Source: Cucumis sativus (taxonomy: Eukaryota; Streptophyta; Magnoliopsida; Cucurbitales; Cucurbitaceae). Taken from it: 64,000 nt of DNA. The translations under genes and the position numbers were made by a program. Shown here piece after piece: positions 15,501 through 25,940 of the stretch. The notes under the pieces were generated by a model, which was given only the letters and a program-made list of their open reading frames with translations, had not been told where the DNA came from and ran no database searches. The stretch spans positions 29,978,408 to 30,042,407 of the forward strand of contig NC_026657.2 in assembly GCF_000004075.3 (NCBI RefSeq), given 5' to 3'. Position 1 is the stretch's first letter. Every line of letters begins with the position of its first letter.

Positions 15501-17313
15501 ACCATCTGGAATATCATGGGAAGCAAATATTTCCATTTTCTTTGAAGTGTCAACGTTCGCACACCAGAAGTCCTTGGGGTATACAATTCGTACCCTTTTA
15601 TCAAGTGAAAACTGGATTAGTTCTGCAGCTTCCTTACATACACCATGATTCATCAATCTGTAAGAAACAGACAGCCCCAAGGCTTGCATGATCTGAAATG
15701 ACATCATTCCAACAAAGACCAACACAGAGCATGTTGAAGCTAAAACGTGCAAGGCAGCCAATTTGTTTAAGAGGTTGCCTCCTCCAATCTGCATCAAAAA
15801 GTTCATAATACATTACATAGAATCGTTTTATGGCTGATGAGGGGAAAATCCATATCTATTCAAGTACTGGAGAATATACAATTGCAACATAAGGTTGCCT
15901 CTTGGTTTGTGCAGCTTTTTTTAACTGGCATAAACCTTCTTGAAAGTTAAAGCCAGCTAGGCAGGTACTGCAAAAACGAGTAATCCCAACTGTGGATGCA
16001 AGAATTCTATGAGATTGGGAGAAGGAGTCATTAACAAAAATATCAACACCTAAAGATAGCATCTTGGAAAATTTTGAGCAATTCGCAACTTCTTCTTTGA
16101 ACACGGAAAGATTCTCGAGAAGGAGAATATCAGCTTTCTCAAAGCCTTCTTCGGTTAACATCATACTATACGAACTGCACTTTACCGGGCAAACTTTGAG
16201 TTGAAGAACAGAGGACAAATAATCTGTAATTGCAAGCCATCAATTATTAAGCATAAAGTAAAATCTAAACAAACCAAAACCATCTGAAGTCTAAAAGTGG
16301 AGCTCTGTTAAGGTTTAACTTTCATGCATTATGGTTGTCTATTTACTTCAATCCTACTTCGACATATTCATGTAGAATCAACATAATGAATTATCTCCAA
16401 TAAAATAATAACAATAACAAAATCATAATGAATTATCTCCATTCTTAAAATGAAACAACAGTGTACAATATCGAAACCAGAAAACATCCTAGAATGTGTA
16501 CCCACGACAGACTTTATATCCAGATATCTTGCAGCAGAGTTTGTATTCCAGTTGCTAGCAAGTATTACTTTTGCTCCAGATTTGTGCAAGTATTTAATGG
16601 TGAACACTGCATTCTTCATCGAGTTAGTCTTTAGGTCCATTTCTTCCAGTAGCAGTAATGTTGAATCAAATCTGACCATTACAACTTTTCCGGCAAGTTC
16701 TTCCCTGGGAAACTCTCCAAGAGTTTGTACATGTGGAACAGCCTCTAAATTCCACCAACTGGAAGCATGGTCCTACAGGATCCACAAATTCTTATTAAGA
16801 CCACAAGCCAGTTATACACAATACTTGGTATGAGAGAACATGTGTTGGACTTTTAAATGGCAAACTTCACTTAAGGCAAAAAAAAAAAAACAAAGAAATC
16901 AAATCAAGTTTAAAAAACTCAGACAAAGAAAGTAGGATACTGAAAACTTAAGTTATACACAGAGAAATAAAATCCTAAAGTTCCCTTTCCATCATTAAAT
17001 AAATTGGATGGCAAAGACTGAGCCTTTTAAATACCTCCGAGTTCACCAAGTTCTTACAATAGACTGCCCCCCAACTTCGTGCTGAGAAGCATTTCAAACA
17101 AGACATACTTGTATAAGATTAAGGCGCAAACTCAAAGTTTAATATATAGAGAAAAATTAACTTTATACCTGGGGTTGACATTAAGACAGCATGATATCTG
17201 TCATATTTGGAGAAATATGGAGACAAATTTTGACGATATAACTTGGCTGGATCTTGAGCAACTGCTTTAATAACGAAAAGAATTCCTTGAGGTGGATTTA
17301 AAAGCTGGCCCAT
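12557..17313 (-). CDS. Fusion: degenerate phosphoglycerate kinase + tRNA (guanine-N7) methyltransferase (TrmB)
   Basis: One reading frame joins two enzymes. Exons: 17313-17169, 17081-17035, 16772-16502, 16223-15880, 15788-15503, 15394-15327, 14666-14415, 14084-14009, 13763-13687, 13614-13565, 13449-13365, 13007-12909, 12781-12557; 674 codons plus stop. Residues about 65-470 follow phosphoglycerate kinase from its first strand (KVVMVRFD) through VDIFVNDSFSQSHRILAST to KQLPGVLALD. Residues about 471-674 are TrmB-like: SAM motif VVDIGSGNGMFLLEMA, then GLEI, then CPNPDFNKPEHRWRM and ENPFGVRSDWERH. TrmB enzymes put m7G at position 46 of tRNA. The PGK half lacks most catalytic residues (see findings), so kinase activity is unlikely. 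The boundary is a clean exon junction (AGA|GCA), in phase 0. The N-terminus is uncertain: the ATG at 17313 is the first Met, but an acceptor at about 17331-17343 could extend the frame upstream, possibly with a targeting peptide. Confidence 0.85.
15133..15229. repeat. Three tandem 32-33 bp units in a PGK-TrmB intron
   Basis: Units start at 15133, 15166 and 15198, each beginning TTGGACAACCCGAGGTGCTA or a variant (TTGAACAAGCCGAGGAGCTA, TTGGACAACCCAAGGTGCTG). They lie in the intron between exons 15394-15327 and 14666-14415. Confidence 0.85.
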
Positions 17314-18742
17314 CTCCTTTTTCCTTATTCGAGAAACGAGAATTCTGCACTAGACTGCAACAAACCAATCATAAAACAACATGAGGTAGAGAACTTTCAA
17401 ATTTGAGAATGAACCAAATAGGTAAGACCGTAAGGAGGTGTTTAGTCTTCCGTAATGAGATAGATTTGTAACGTAACACAATCCAAAACTCACGTTTGTA
17501 AAAAGCGTTTTGATCCAATTTGTAATATAAAAACTTAACTCATTCCATCCATTTTCAATTCAACCCTCTTTTTTACTGTTTACGTCTTTGATTAGTTATG
17601 CTTTCCAACACTCTTCTGATTTTCAAATCAGTAATTCTGGTGGTATTTCAGCTCTTCAAAGTCTCTGAGAGCATTGGGAGACTCCATCCCAGAGTACGTG
17701 GCATATCGATAATCGATTCCACCTAAACTATGAACTTATAGTTGAACACTAAAAATGTTTATCAAATTAAGTGGCTAGCAACGAGTATGGTTTTAAATTG
17801 TAATAGTTCTTAGAATGAAACTTACTAGATGATAATTCATAAAAGTTTCCGGCAAAGTTTCTCCTGAAAACTAGATAAAATACGCCTAAAATTGAAACTT
17901 TATATCGTGGAAAATGAGACCCATGATATAAATACTCCATTTGCATGTTTTCTTTTAAAAAGAAATGAGCTTACCGATTTGAAACCTTTCTTAGAGGCAT
18001 CTCCGACCAATTTTCCGGTCATCTATTGTCTTCCTTCTTTCCTTCATGTGTTATCTCCCTCCGGACTTCACTTTTCTTTTTCTCTCTCCTCCCCCACGTT
18101 TCGTTGGCATGTAGAGGGTGCGTTTTTTTAAAAAAAATAATTAATATTTTTGTTCCTAAATTTTCCTCTTGCAACCCAAAAGATACGTTAAAAAAAACCA
18201 AAATGAGTATGAATAATTTCACTTGTGTTAGACGCAAGTTACAGGCCAAAATTCATCGATTTTCAATCTTTAGAATAATTTTCATTTGGCTCGAGAAAAC
18301 GAGCTAAAATGTAATTAAAATCACTGAAATTCTAAGAGAGTCTTGAGATCCTTTAGGAATCAAGAGCGGAACAAAAAATTAGACCGCAAATCATAAAAGG
18401 ATGAAAAACATAATTAAACGATTATTTAATTGGCTCAATCCAAACGTGTTTTTCCATTATCGTTGAATTAGGCCTATTTTGAATTGATGTAAAAGACTGT
18501 TTCTGCAATATGGTTAAATGAGATTAGTCTTTCTGCCTGCCAATGGTAAATGGTTTCAACATGGTAGCTAATTTATCTTACAAATGATTTGTTAGAAGGT
18601 TGAAGTTTCTCAAATAAGTTTGGGATCAAAGTCACGTTAGAATTATCAAATGTAAAGAAATAGAATGAATGAAACAAGAAAAAAAGGGGAAGAAATTCAT
18701 TTTTTGAGTTTAAATCACAGGCCAATTTGCCATTGCAGTATT
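17314..18742. other. Upstream region of the fusion gene and TAF8 3' flank
   Basis: The minus strand upstream of 17313 should hold the promoter and any 5' exon of the PGK-TrmB gene. A 19-codon frame at about 17681-17625 starting MESPNALRDFEELKYH was seen but cannot be confirmed. Around 18010-18110 the plus strand is a C/T-rich tract with CTCCCCCACGTTTC. The part right of about 18510 is 3' flank of TAF8, because it is shared with the broken TAF8 copy at 24.4 kb. Confidence 0.4.
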
Positions 18743-18803
18743 GAAGAGAGAAAAGAGAGAAGAGAGAAAAGAGAGAAAAGAGAGAAAAGAGAGAAAAGAG
18801 AGA
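18743..18803. repeat. AGAGAAAAG minisatellite in TAF8 3' flank
   Basis: About six units of the 9-bp purine repeat AGAGAAAAG, one unit shortened. The corresponding place in the TAF8 copy at about 24690 lacks this array and roughly 140 bp around it. Confidence 0.85.
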
Positions 18804-18877
18804 TTCAGAAAGGGCTTAAAGTTTAACACATTCAAGCAAGCAACAGCAATGGGAATAATTATGATCGGGCTTTTGGA

Positions 18878-19990
18878 TTATGATTGATTGAGTTCTTCTG
18901 GCTTCTCTATAGAATGTCTGAGAATGTATTCAACTCTCCTCTTCTTTTCATCTCTTTCGTTCTTATGCTTTCGATCTCTTTCGTCGTCTCGTCTGACCCA
19001 AAACACGGATTCCCTAATTCCTCTCATTTTAGCACTCAAATTCATAGATCCTCCAAGAAATGTTTTGCAAGTTTCTAACTTGAAATGAACAAGAGGCCTC
19101 ACACGAGGAAGAATCTTTGCCTTCTCGTCTTGACTATTCGGACAGCCACCGCCTTTAATCGCCTCAATGGCAGGGGCGAACACCTCTGGCACAGACAAAT
19201 GGCTTATCCCATCCTTGCCACTTGTGTTTTCATAAGGCAATCCAATTCCATCTTCTATCTCTTGAAAACAAGTCCCAAGTAATGAATTACTTTCACCTCC
19301 TGAAAACTCGATCTCGCCATTGCCACTTCTTTCTGAACCGCAGGAAACCAATCTCTGTTGCAAACCCAACAAAGATTTCTCCGCCTTCCTCCGTTGCTTT
19401 GCAAGTTCTATCTTTTCAGCACGCAGCTCTTTCGGCTTCCTCCTCCATAAAGCTGAATGACTGTACGTATGAGCATCAGGAAATGCTGGCAACCAACTGG
19501 GAATATGTTTGCTAGGTGGGGTTTCACCAATCTGAACAAAGGTAGGAATTGACTCCCTTTTTCTGATCACAGAGAAACATGGTAGTGGATGAGCGAAAGG
19601 GATCTCTTGAACTGAATTCACATAGCAAACAATGTTTTTCACTGACCCCGAATTGGCAAGACAATGATCTGATTGCCAAGCACCCAAAAACCCTTGTGAT
19701 TGTTCCAACTCTTCCAGCCCTCTGATTATATCAAAGACATTGCACTCAATTCTACCAGCTAAATTAGCATAAAATGTTGCAATCTTCCCTAAGTGATGAA
19801 GGTATTTAATGGCAATGTCAGCCAGTGTGTCTAGAGCAGACTCCTTAAAACTTTGAAACCCTACACTATTACACATTTGCGCCACCGCAATTTTGGACAC
19901 CTCTTGGACAAACTCGTTGCCTCTGCATTTCCTCGAATCAGAGCTTTGTTGTTCTTTCGACTTCATGTTATTACCAACTCCATCCCTCAT
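18878..19990 (-). CDS. TAF8: Transcription initiation factor TFIID subunit 8
   Basis: Subunit of the TFIID complex, which recognises core promoters for RNA polymerase II in the nucleus. It is an intronless frame of 370 codons, near the usual plant TAF8 length. Residues about 28-105 are the bromodomain-associated histone fold that pairs with TAF10 (ESALDTLADIAIKYLHHLGK, AGRIECNVFDIIRGLEEL). Residues about 128-215 are the TAF8 C-terminal domain (IPFAHPLPCFSV, HIPSWLPAFPDAHTYSHSAL), ending in a Lys/Arg-rich helix. The tail is basic (RKHKNERDEKKRR). The start at 19990 is preceded by a five-codon uORF whose stop overlaps it (ATGA). Directly upstream lies DNA copied from the TKI1 promoter. A broken paralogue sits at 24.4-25.2 kb. 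The frame is intact and is presumably the working gene. Confidence 0.95.
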   Translation of the reverse strand: MRDGVGNNMKSKEQQSSDSRKCRGNEFVQEVSKIAVAQMCNSVGFQSFKESALDTLADIAIKYLHHLGKIATFYANLAGRIECNVFDIIRGLEELEQSQGFLGAWQSDHCLANSGSVKNIVCYVNSVQEIPFAHPLPCFSVIRKRESIPTFVQIGETPPSKHIPSWLPAFPDAHTYSHSALWRRKPKELRAEKIELAKQRRKAEKSLLGLQQRLVSCGSERSGNGEIEFSGGESNSLLGTCFQEIEDGIGLPYENTSGKDGISHLSVPEVFAPAIEAIKGGGCPNSQDEKAKILPRVRPLVHFKLETCKTFLGGSMNLSAKMRGIRESVFWVRRDDERDRKHKNERDEKKRRVEYILRHSIEKPEELNQS

Positions 19991-20001
19991 TGCCTCTCCA
20001 T
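19987..20001 (-). promoter_or_regulatory. Minimal uORF overlapping the TAF8 start codon
   Basis: The minus strand reads ATG GAG AGG CAA TGA; its stop codon shares ATGA with the TAF8 ATG at 19990. Such a stop-start overlap can permit reinitiation and tune translation. In the broken copy at 25.1 kb the same place has changed and no overlap remains. Confidence 0.5.
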
Positions 20002-21205
20002 TTCAGTCTTCTTCGAATTTCGTCAGCATTTCAATTCTTCTTTGATTCCCCAGGGTAACGGTGGGTTGAATTACAAATGTTAATTTGAAATCTGAAAGCA
20101 GAGAAGAAAAATTCCGAGAATGAAGACGTGTCTAAGAGTTGGAGGAGACAATTAAATCTGTCCGTGTTTTATACTTTTTAAATAACTATTTTTCTCTTGT
20201 CCTTCATCAACTTCCAAATGATGCCTTTAGCATCAGATACCAACTGCAACAATGGAGATCATTTCAAAGTCAAAGGGAAATCAGTGATTTTCATATAGAA
20301 TCTTTTTTGAAAGAAGATAAATTATACGAAAAAGAATGCCACTTGTAAACAGAATGTCTTTATCCAATCTAATCATAATCACGTATACCATCAGGAGAAA
20401 CACCAAAAAACTGATAACAATGGTAAAGCTTTCACGGCGCTTCACATACTCCCAATAATTATAAAGTAAAAGTCGAACATAAAGAGTAGCTTCTTGAGTT
20501 CGTTAATTCAAAGATCATCAAATAAAATAAACTAGAAAAAGTATAAATACTGATTGCAACAGCAATCAAGATTTCTCATATATAGACAGACTCGCTAGCA
20601 TCCCTTTTTATCCAAATCCTTCAGCACAAAAATACTAACAAAACCTAATTGCAGCAATTCAATCAAAGTCCTGCCCAATAAAAAATTACAGCTACATAGT
20701 AAAATATAGGAATTGGTTAAACTTCAGACTAAAAATTCATCACCGGCAGATAGCTGAGAATGTGCAACAAACTCAAATCGTTTAACCCTAGATTAAATCA
20801 GAAGAACGATCGGTAACCAAATTACAAGTAGCAATCGAAGACAACTACTCCAATAATCTCCACCCCATTATTAGATCATCGGAAACGATTTAGGATTTCG
20901 AACTACACCCATGGTCAAGTGAAAAAAAAAAAACTCCACAAAATCAACAAGCGAATCGAATATGTACACTACACTGAAAATACCTGAGATGGAATCAAGA
21001 AACCCAATAATCTGCAACGCCAAAAGCTTCGAATATTATTGGAAAACGATCAAGAGGGGAGAGAAATTTACCGACAGCCGTCTACGGTAAAGGGATGAGA
21101 AAGAAGAAAAGGAAAATTAAGAACTAAAAATAATGATTTTTGTGCTTAACAACGGAAGAGGGAAGATAATCTTTTTGAAAAAATAAGTGTAATTCCTTAA
21201 AATAA
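20002..21205 (-). promoter_or_regulatory. TAF8 leader and captured TKI1-type promoter
   Basis: TAF8's own leader covers about 20002-20115. A strong acceptor (TTCTTCTCTGCTTTCAG) ends at 20092. From 20118 outward the DNA is a duplicate of the TKI1 5' region, keeping the leader-exon donor (CATCTCAG|GTATTT, exon end 20984). A 5'UTR intron of about 890 bp running from captured donor to native acceptor is therefore possible. This is inference; no transcript data are available. Confidence 0.55.
20118..21205 (-). repeat. Segment A, second copy (TKI1 5' region upstream of TAF8)
   Basis: Direct duplicate of 9963-11085, about 10.1 kb away and in the same orientation. The TKI1 start codon is destroyed here (ATGCAG became CACGGA) and only about 16 codons' worth of exon 1 were carried along. 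The piece is thus a truncated TKI1 fragment rather than the source. Confidence 0.92.
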
Positions 21206-22502
21206 TAACCAAAAATCGAATCTTGGGATCATACATTTTCATGTGTTTCGTGTTTTGCGCCAACAAAACTGGCAACGCTTCGAATTTACCTGCCCTAATG
21301 CTGTTCTAAAGAAAATGATCAACTCATCTAATAACTTTAGACATTCTATAGTCATTCTTGAATTAGAGGATACATTGTGGCATTAACTAAGAAATACGAA
21401 TGAACAAAAAGGTAGATAAAGACTTTTTTTTCTTCACATTATGTTTTTGTTCTCTTTCGAAGTAAGAGAAAGAAAAGCATCGACTGGAGTGGGAGAGTCA
21501 GAGTCGAAAATGTTGACATTAATAGGTGAAGTAAAATATACATTCAAACAAGTTACACGAGACGAATTTGAATGTTTAACTAGAATGATGTAATGTATAT
21601 TAACTATTATCTAGTCATCTTCGATTAAGTTTTATATTAAAGAAGAGCATGTTTGGATTAACTAGAAAAAAAGTTTCTATTCCTAACAATTTTTTTTATT
21701 TGTTTATAAAATTATAATAAGGTTAGTTATGTTTTTTTTTGTGTGAAGTGTTTTTATCGTAAGTTTGTTTTGATTTAAAATTATGATGAATGTTTGCTGG
21801 TAAACATTGTTAACCACACTTTTAAAACTGTATTGAAAACACTTTTATTGTCTATGTTCTTTTACTTTTTTTCCAACATACGATTGGTTGTTGTTAGGTG
21901 ATGCAATTGGTTGACCAAATTGATCTATACAATTGGTTGTGGGAGGAATTGAAGCTTATGCTTGCCAACAAATTTGATGAAGTAGGTTATTGTTGGTGAA
22001 CATTGGAGTTGATTGGCAAAAGTAGTCGACGAAAGACAATTGCCAACATCAACTATGATAGAAGTGAAGTAAACAGTTAGTAAATGTCATATATTTTGAT
22101 AGTTTTGTGTAGTATACAGATCTATAATTTTAAAAGAGATTAATGATTAAACAATCAAAATCAAATATAAACACTTGCAGAGTCACCTATACAAATTATC
22201 AAAAAATACAAACATAAATTATCATAGATAGTTCCAAACATAAATTATAATGTTGAGTGACCTTTTAAGTGAACGCGAAATAGTTTGTTATATTTATAAA
22301 TAATTTATTTTATTTTACTATATTTAAAAATATGAGTGGATTAAATTAGGTTAAATAGGTTTCTAGAGGAGCTTTTCATATCTATCGAAAATTGCCCTAT
22401 TTGCTATGTGCATTGCATGCTTCAAAAATTAGGGTTAGTTATGGATGAAAACTTATTAGGTATAAAATTGAATAGACGTACAGGTAATAAGTAATTTGAC
22501 AT
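21206..22502. other. AT-rich spacer before EMC5
   Basis: No gene is seen. A run of short GTTG/TTGG-rich words lies at 21880-22030. The right end carries a telo-box-like TTAGGGTT at about 22430, roughly 280 bp before the EMC5 start codon. Confidence 0.45.
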
Positions 22503-22503
22503 T

Positions 22504-22536
<33 letters not shown>
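22503..22536. repeat. (TA)n(TG)n compound microsatellite
   Basis: Roughly nine TA units run directly into seven TG units, about 180 bp upstream of the EMC5 start codon. It is probably length-polymorphic. Confidence 0.9.
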
Positions 22537-22711
22537 AATGCCGTTAATATCATAGAAGCAGGACAGATGATTCGAATCTCATAGATCGGACAAAAAATTG
22601 GGGATTGTGGAGCTAAGCAAGGAGAAGATCCCATCTATATTGCTTCACCTTCATTTTTGTAGTTTCTTTGGTAGCTTCCGGCGTCCGGTGATTGAGATCC
22701 GTCAAGTCGAG

Positions 22712-24145
22712 ATGGGAGTAGGTTTCGTGGTCGGTGTTTTCGGAGTTCTAATTCTGGCTCATGCTGCTTATTCTACCATTCAATGTATGCCCTAAAAAAC
22801 CCAATTGTCATACTCTCTATAGTTCTAGGTTTTCTTGCTTCCCGTTGTTGGTAAACCCTGCACTTCTCGATTCATCTTTTTTGATTGCAGATAGGAGCTT
22901 ATTGAAGATCATGCAGGAAGAGTTTTCTGGCCCTCCGTTTCATGTATTGTCATCGCCATTTTTTTTTTCTTTCTATAATTTTGGCTTGATTCAGCATATT
23001 TCACTCGATTTCAGGTGTTCTTGAATTAAGGAAGTTCTTTCTTTTCCCCTAACTTTAGGTGGCAGTCGAATTGATTCTAGGGTTAGTTTTGTCCATGTGG
23101 GCTGCACTCACCGTGCCAGGGAAGTTTCACTCGATAAATCCAGAAGCCGAGGAGAATAGGTACATTTCCCTTTCAAATTGTGCTTCGTTTTCCCCATCGT
23201 AATCATATTTCCCATCTCCATACAAAACGGTGATAGTTTAATATATTAGATTCCATTTGCATGTTAAATGTGATAAGGCTTTGGTGCTGAGGGTTAGCTC
23301 TGGTAGCAGAACTGTGCTAAAGCGTGTCACGAAATTTAAACAAATCCAAACGATCAGCCCAATTGTCTTGTTTTGTGATCTGTTAATACATTCTTTTGGG
23401 AAATCAATTTGTGGATTCTGTCATTCATTTGATTTTAGAAGTTCTAATCAAAGAGAAGTTGAGTTTTCTTCCCATCAACTCAAACAAATATGTTCTGCTA
23501 ATATCAAAAGTGGCTAACTCTTCGATGCAACAGTGTAAATTCGCTGGCATCTGCACTTGTGTTGTAATTCTGTAAGAATTTTGTTGGGGAAGTAGCAGCA
23601 TTTTCCTTGTTGTGACAATGCTTTTACAATGTAGTCTATGGTTTTTCAAAAAAGGAAAAAAACAATGATTCTCAGTGAATGGTAAAACATGTGCGGAAAC
23701 CTAATTGGAGAAGTAACCAGGCACCTCGCCCTCCTCCAGGGTATCTTGCAAGCTACTGATGTGCCTTGTACTTAAGGGCATATAATGTAGGATCTAGTAG
23801 GTATTTTTGTTTTCTTTGAAGATTTTACAAAGCCGCTCCTAGATATTCTTAGAGAGAGTTAGATATCAATTCATTAGAAGTTTTAGAGAGTTTATCTATT
23901 TGGTTTGTTCCCTATATTTTCATAGAACAGATTCCCATCCCTTCAATTTGAATGTTGAATATTCCAAGAATATAGAGTTGTCACTGTTACTACTAATTTC
24001 AAAGCAAGTTAAATTAATTTTCATGTAGATAAATGTTTTTCTCCATTGCAGGATAGTTTCTCTTCCAGCAAATCAAGATTTTATGGTCTTCAACCACCGA
24101 GGCAGACTATTTCCCAAGCAAGCAGATTTGAAACTGAAACACTGA
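22712..24145 (+). CDS. EMC5: ER membrane protein complex subunit 5 / membrane magnesium transporter-like
   Basis: Small membrane protein of the MMgT/EMC5 family, part of the ER membrane complex that inserts transmembrane proteins; animal members were also described as Mg2+ transporters. Exons 22712-22784, 22891-22943, 23059-23159 and 24052-24145 give 106 residues, as expected for plant members (about 104). There are two hydrophobic segments, residues about 4-22 (VGFVVGVFGVLILAHAAYS) and about 43-62 (VAVELILGLVLSMWAALTVP), separated by a short loop with RSLLKIMQEEF. The tail contains FMVFNHRGRLFP, a family signature. The start is the first Met in good context (GAGATGG) and matches the family N-terminus. 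All borders are GT..AG. The neighbouring genes are unrelated in function. Confidence 0.93.
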
Positions 24146-24391
24146 GATCTCTATCATGATTAAAGTAGACCCAGGGGAATCCAAGCTGGAAGCAGAAATG
24201 GACGTTAAAGATAGCTTAAAGGAGATATTGCTGCGTTCCATTAATCTAATGTTCTCCTTCACTTGTTTATTATTTTGGATACTGTGAGGTTTTTCCCATG
24301 TTTATTTTATAGTCTCTGCCTCAAAACAAGGTTTTTCCAGTGTTATTGAACTAGGTTCTTGAATCAATACTAAAGGTTAGTATGTGTTTCT

Positions 24392-25230
24392 GCAGTCTGG
24401 CTAACTGAGATCAGTCTTTTTGTCTGGCAATGGTAAATGGTTTCAATAAGGTAGCTGATTAATTGAATTAAGATTCTTTTAGATGGGTACAAGTACATGG
24501 TTCTTGTTATAAACTGAATTTTGTTCTCTGATGCAAACTTGAGTCCTTCTATATTGAAGCACAAAATAAAGGTCATCCTATTGACTTCATTTGCTATATA
24601 TGTGCATTCCAATAGTTTGTCTCACCAAATAAGAAATGCTGTGTCAGTGCCAGATTAGAATAATCAAATGTGTAAGAGATGAGTGAAAGTGAGCTTCAGA
24701 AGGGCATTTAACTCGTTGGAGATCGGGCTGTTAGATTATGATTGGTTTAGATTTTCTGGTTTGTTTATGGAATGTCTGAGAAATGTATTCAAGTCTTCGC
24801 TTCTTTTTACCTCTTTCGTTACTGTGGTTTTGATCTCTTTGGCATCATCTTGTCTGATTCAGAACCAACAGAACCCTACTTCCTTGCCATTTTAGCATTC
24901 AAATTCATAGATCCTCCAAGAAATGTTTTTCAAGTTTCTAACTTGAAACGAAAGAGTAGTTGGAAGAATCTGATCTTGCCAATCGTCTTGACCATTGAGT
25001 TTTCATTGATGAAAACACGTCCCAAGCTCGCTGTTGACGCTTTTTGACCAAACTCACTGCCTCTGTATTTCCGTGAATTAGACATCTGTTCTTTCAACTT
25101 CATGTTATTCCCCTTCCCCATCCTTCAGCATTTCAATCTTCAAATTTCGCCTCACTCAAATGGATCAAAATCCAGTTATACCTGTTGGAAAGATGATTCA
25201 ATTCTTCTTTAATTAATGGTAGGTTGAATG
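24392..25230 (-). pseudogene. Broken, internally deleted copy of TAF8
   Basis: It aligns with 18510-20075 in the same orientation. The 3' flank (CAATGGTAAATGGTTTCAA), stop region (GGATTATGATTG versus AGATTATGATTG) and tail codons (CAAATTCATAGATCCTCCAA) are present, as are the first codons (TTCAACTTCATGTTATT). The middle of the frame, corresponding to roughly 19140-19890, is absent; histone fold and TAF8 domain are therefore lost. The tail frame also carries indels and stops, and the ATG is not conserved. It cannot encode TAF8. It lies just past the EMC5 3' end and could contribute to that gene's 3'UTR or to antisense transcripts. Whether it arose by duplication with deletion or by two events cannot be told. 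Confidence 0.88.
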
Positions 25231-25940
25231 GAGTACTTGGAGATCCAACAATCAAATGTGTTTGTAATTGCGAATAACCAACAATGAAGGTGGAGAATAA
25301 CAGACGCAACCATAGACATTCGACTCCGTTTGGAAGAGTGATTAAACCAAACACTCAAGTAAAATTGGGTAAAAAGTGCCTCTTCGTCTAAAGAAATTAA
25401 ACCTTGACTTTATATTTGAGTTAATTATAGTTGATTACACATCTTAGCCATTAAATCATTAAAGAAATTAATCAATATAATCTAATAAACTCAAAATAAT
25501 AAATATGAAATTTCAAAATTCTGCCAAATTGACTTAACTTTACTAATGTATAATTAAAATGCAAACTCCACACCTTAATTATAAATTACTATTCATTTTA
25601 GACATTAAGCCATATTTATTTAATTTTTTTTTGAAAAAAATGATTTTAAATGCACCCTAAAAGTTATTTTGAGTGGCTATCAAATGTCCTAATTTTGTTC
25701 AAAATGACTTGATTTTTAAACTAAAATGTATTCCAAACACACCTTATTTCTAAAATTAGTTTATTTAGAGAGAACATTGATGTACCTAATTTATTTTAAA
25801 ATAATCTATTTCCCTTTTTTTTTTTTCAAAATTACACCATTTTTCCAATTGACCAATAGCTTTGCCCATTTTTGAACAATTTATCATGTGTTACTTGTTG
25901 ATTGAATTAACAAACCACAATTAACTTACCTAACAATAAG
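25231..25940. other. AT-rich spacer
   Basis: No gene is supported. The left end (25231-25370) is no longer alignable with TAF8 flank. The rest is homopolymer-rich A/T sequence leading into the promoter of the complex I gene. Confidence 0.45.

Noticed and set aside
17434..17560. MITE-like end (GGAGGTGTTTAGTCTTCCGT) upstream of the fusion gene
   Set aside because: One end resembles common plant MITE termini, but no matching inverted end or target duplication was found.
22560..22590. tRNA-like B box (GATTCGAATCTC) near EMC5
   Set aside because: No A box at the right distance and no cloverleaf could be drawn.
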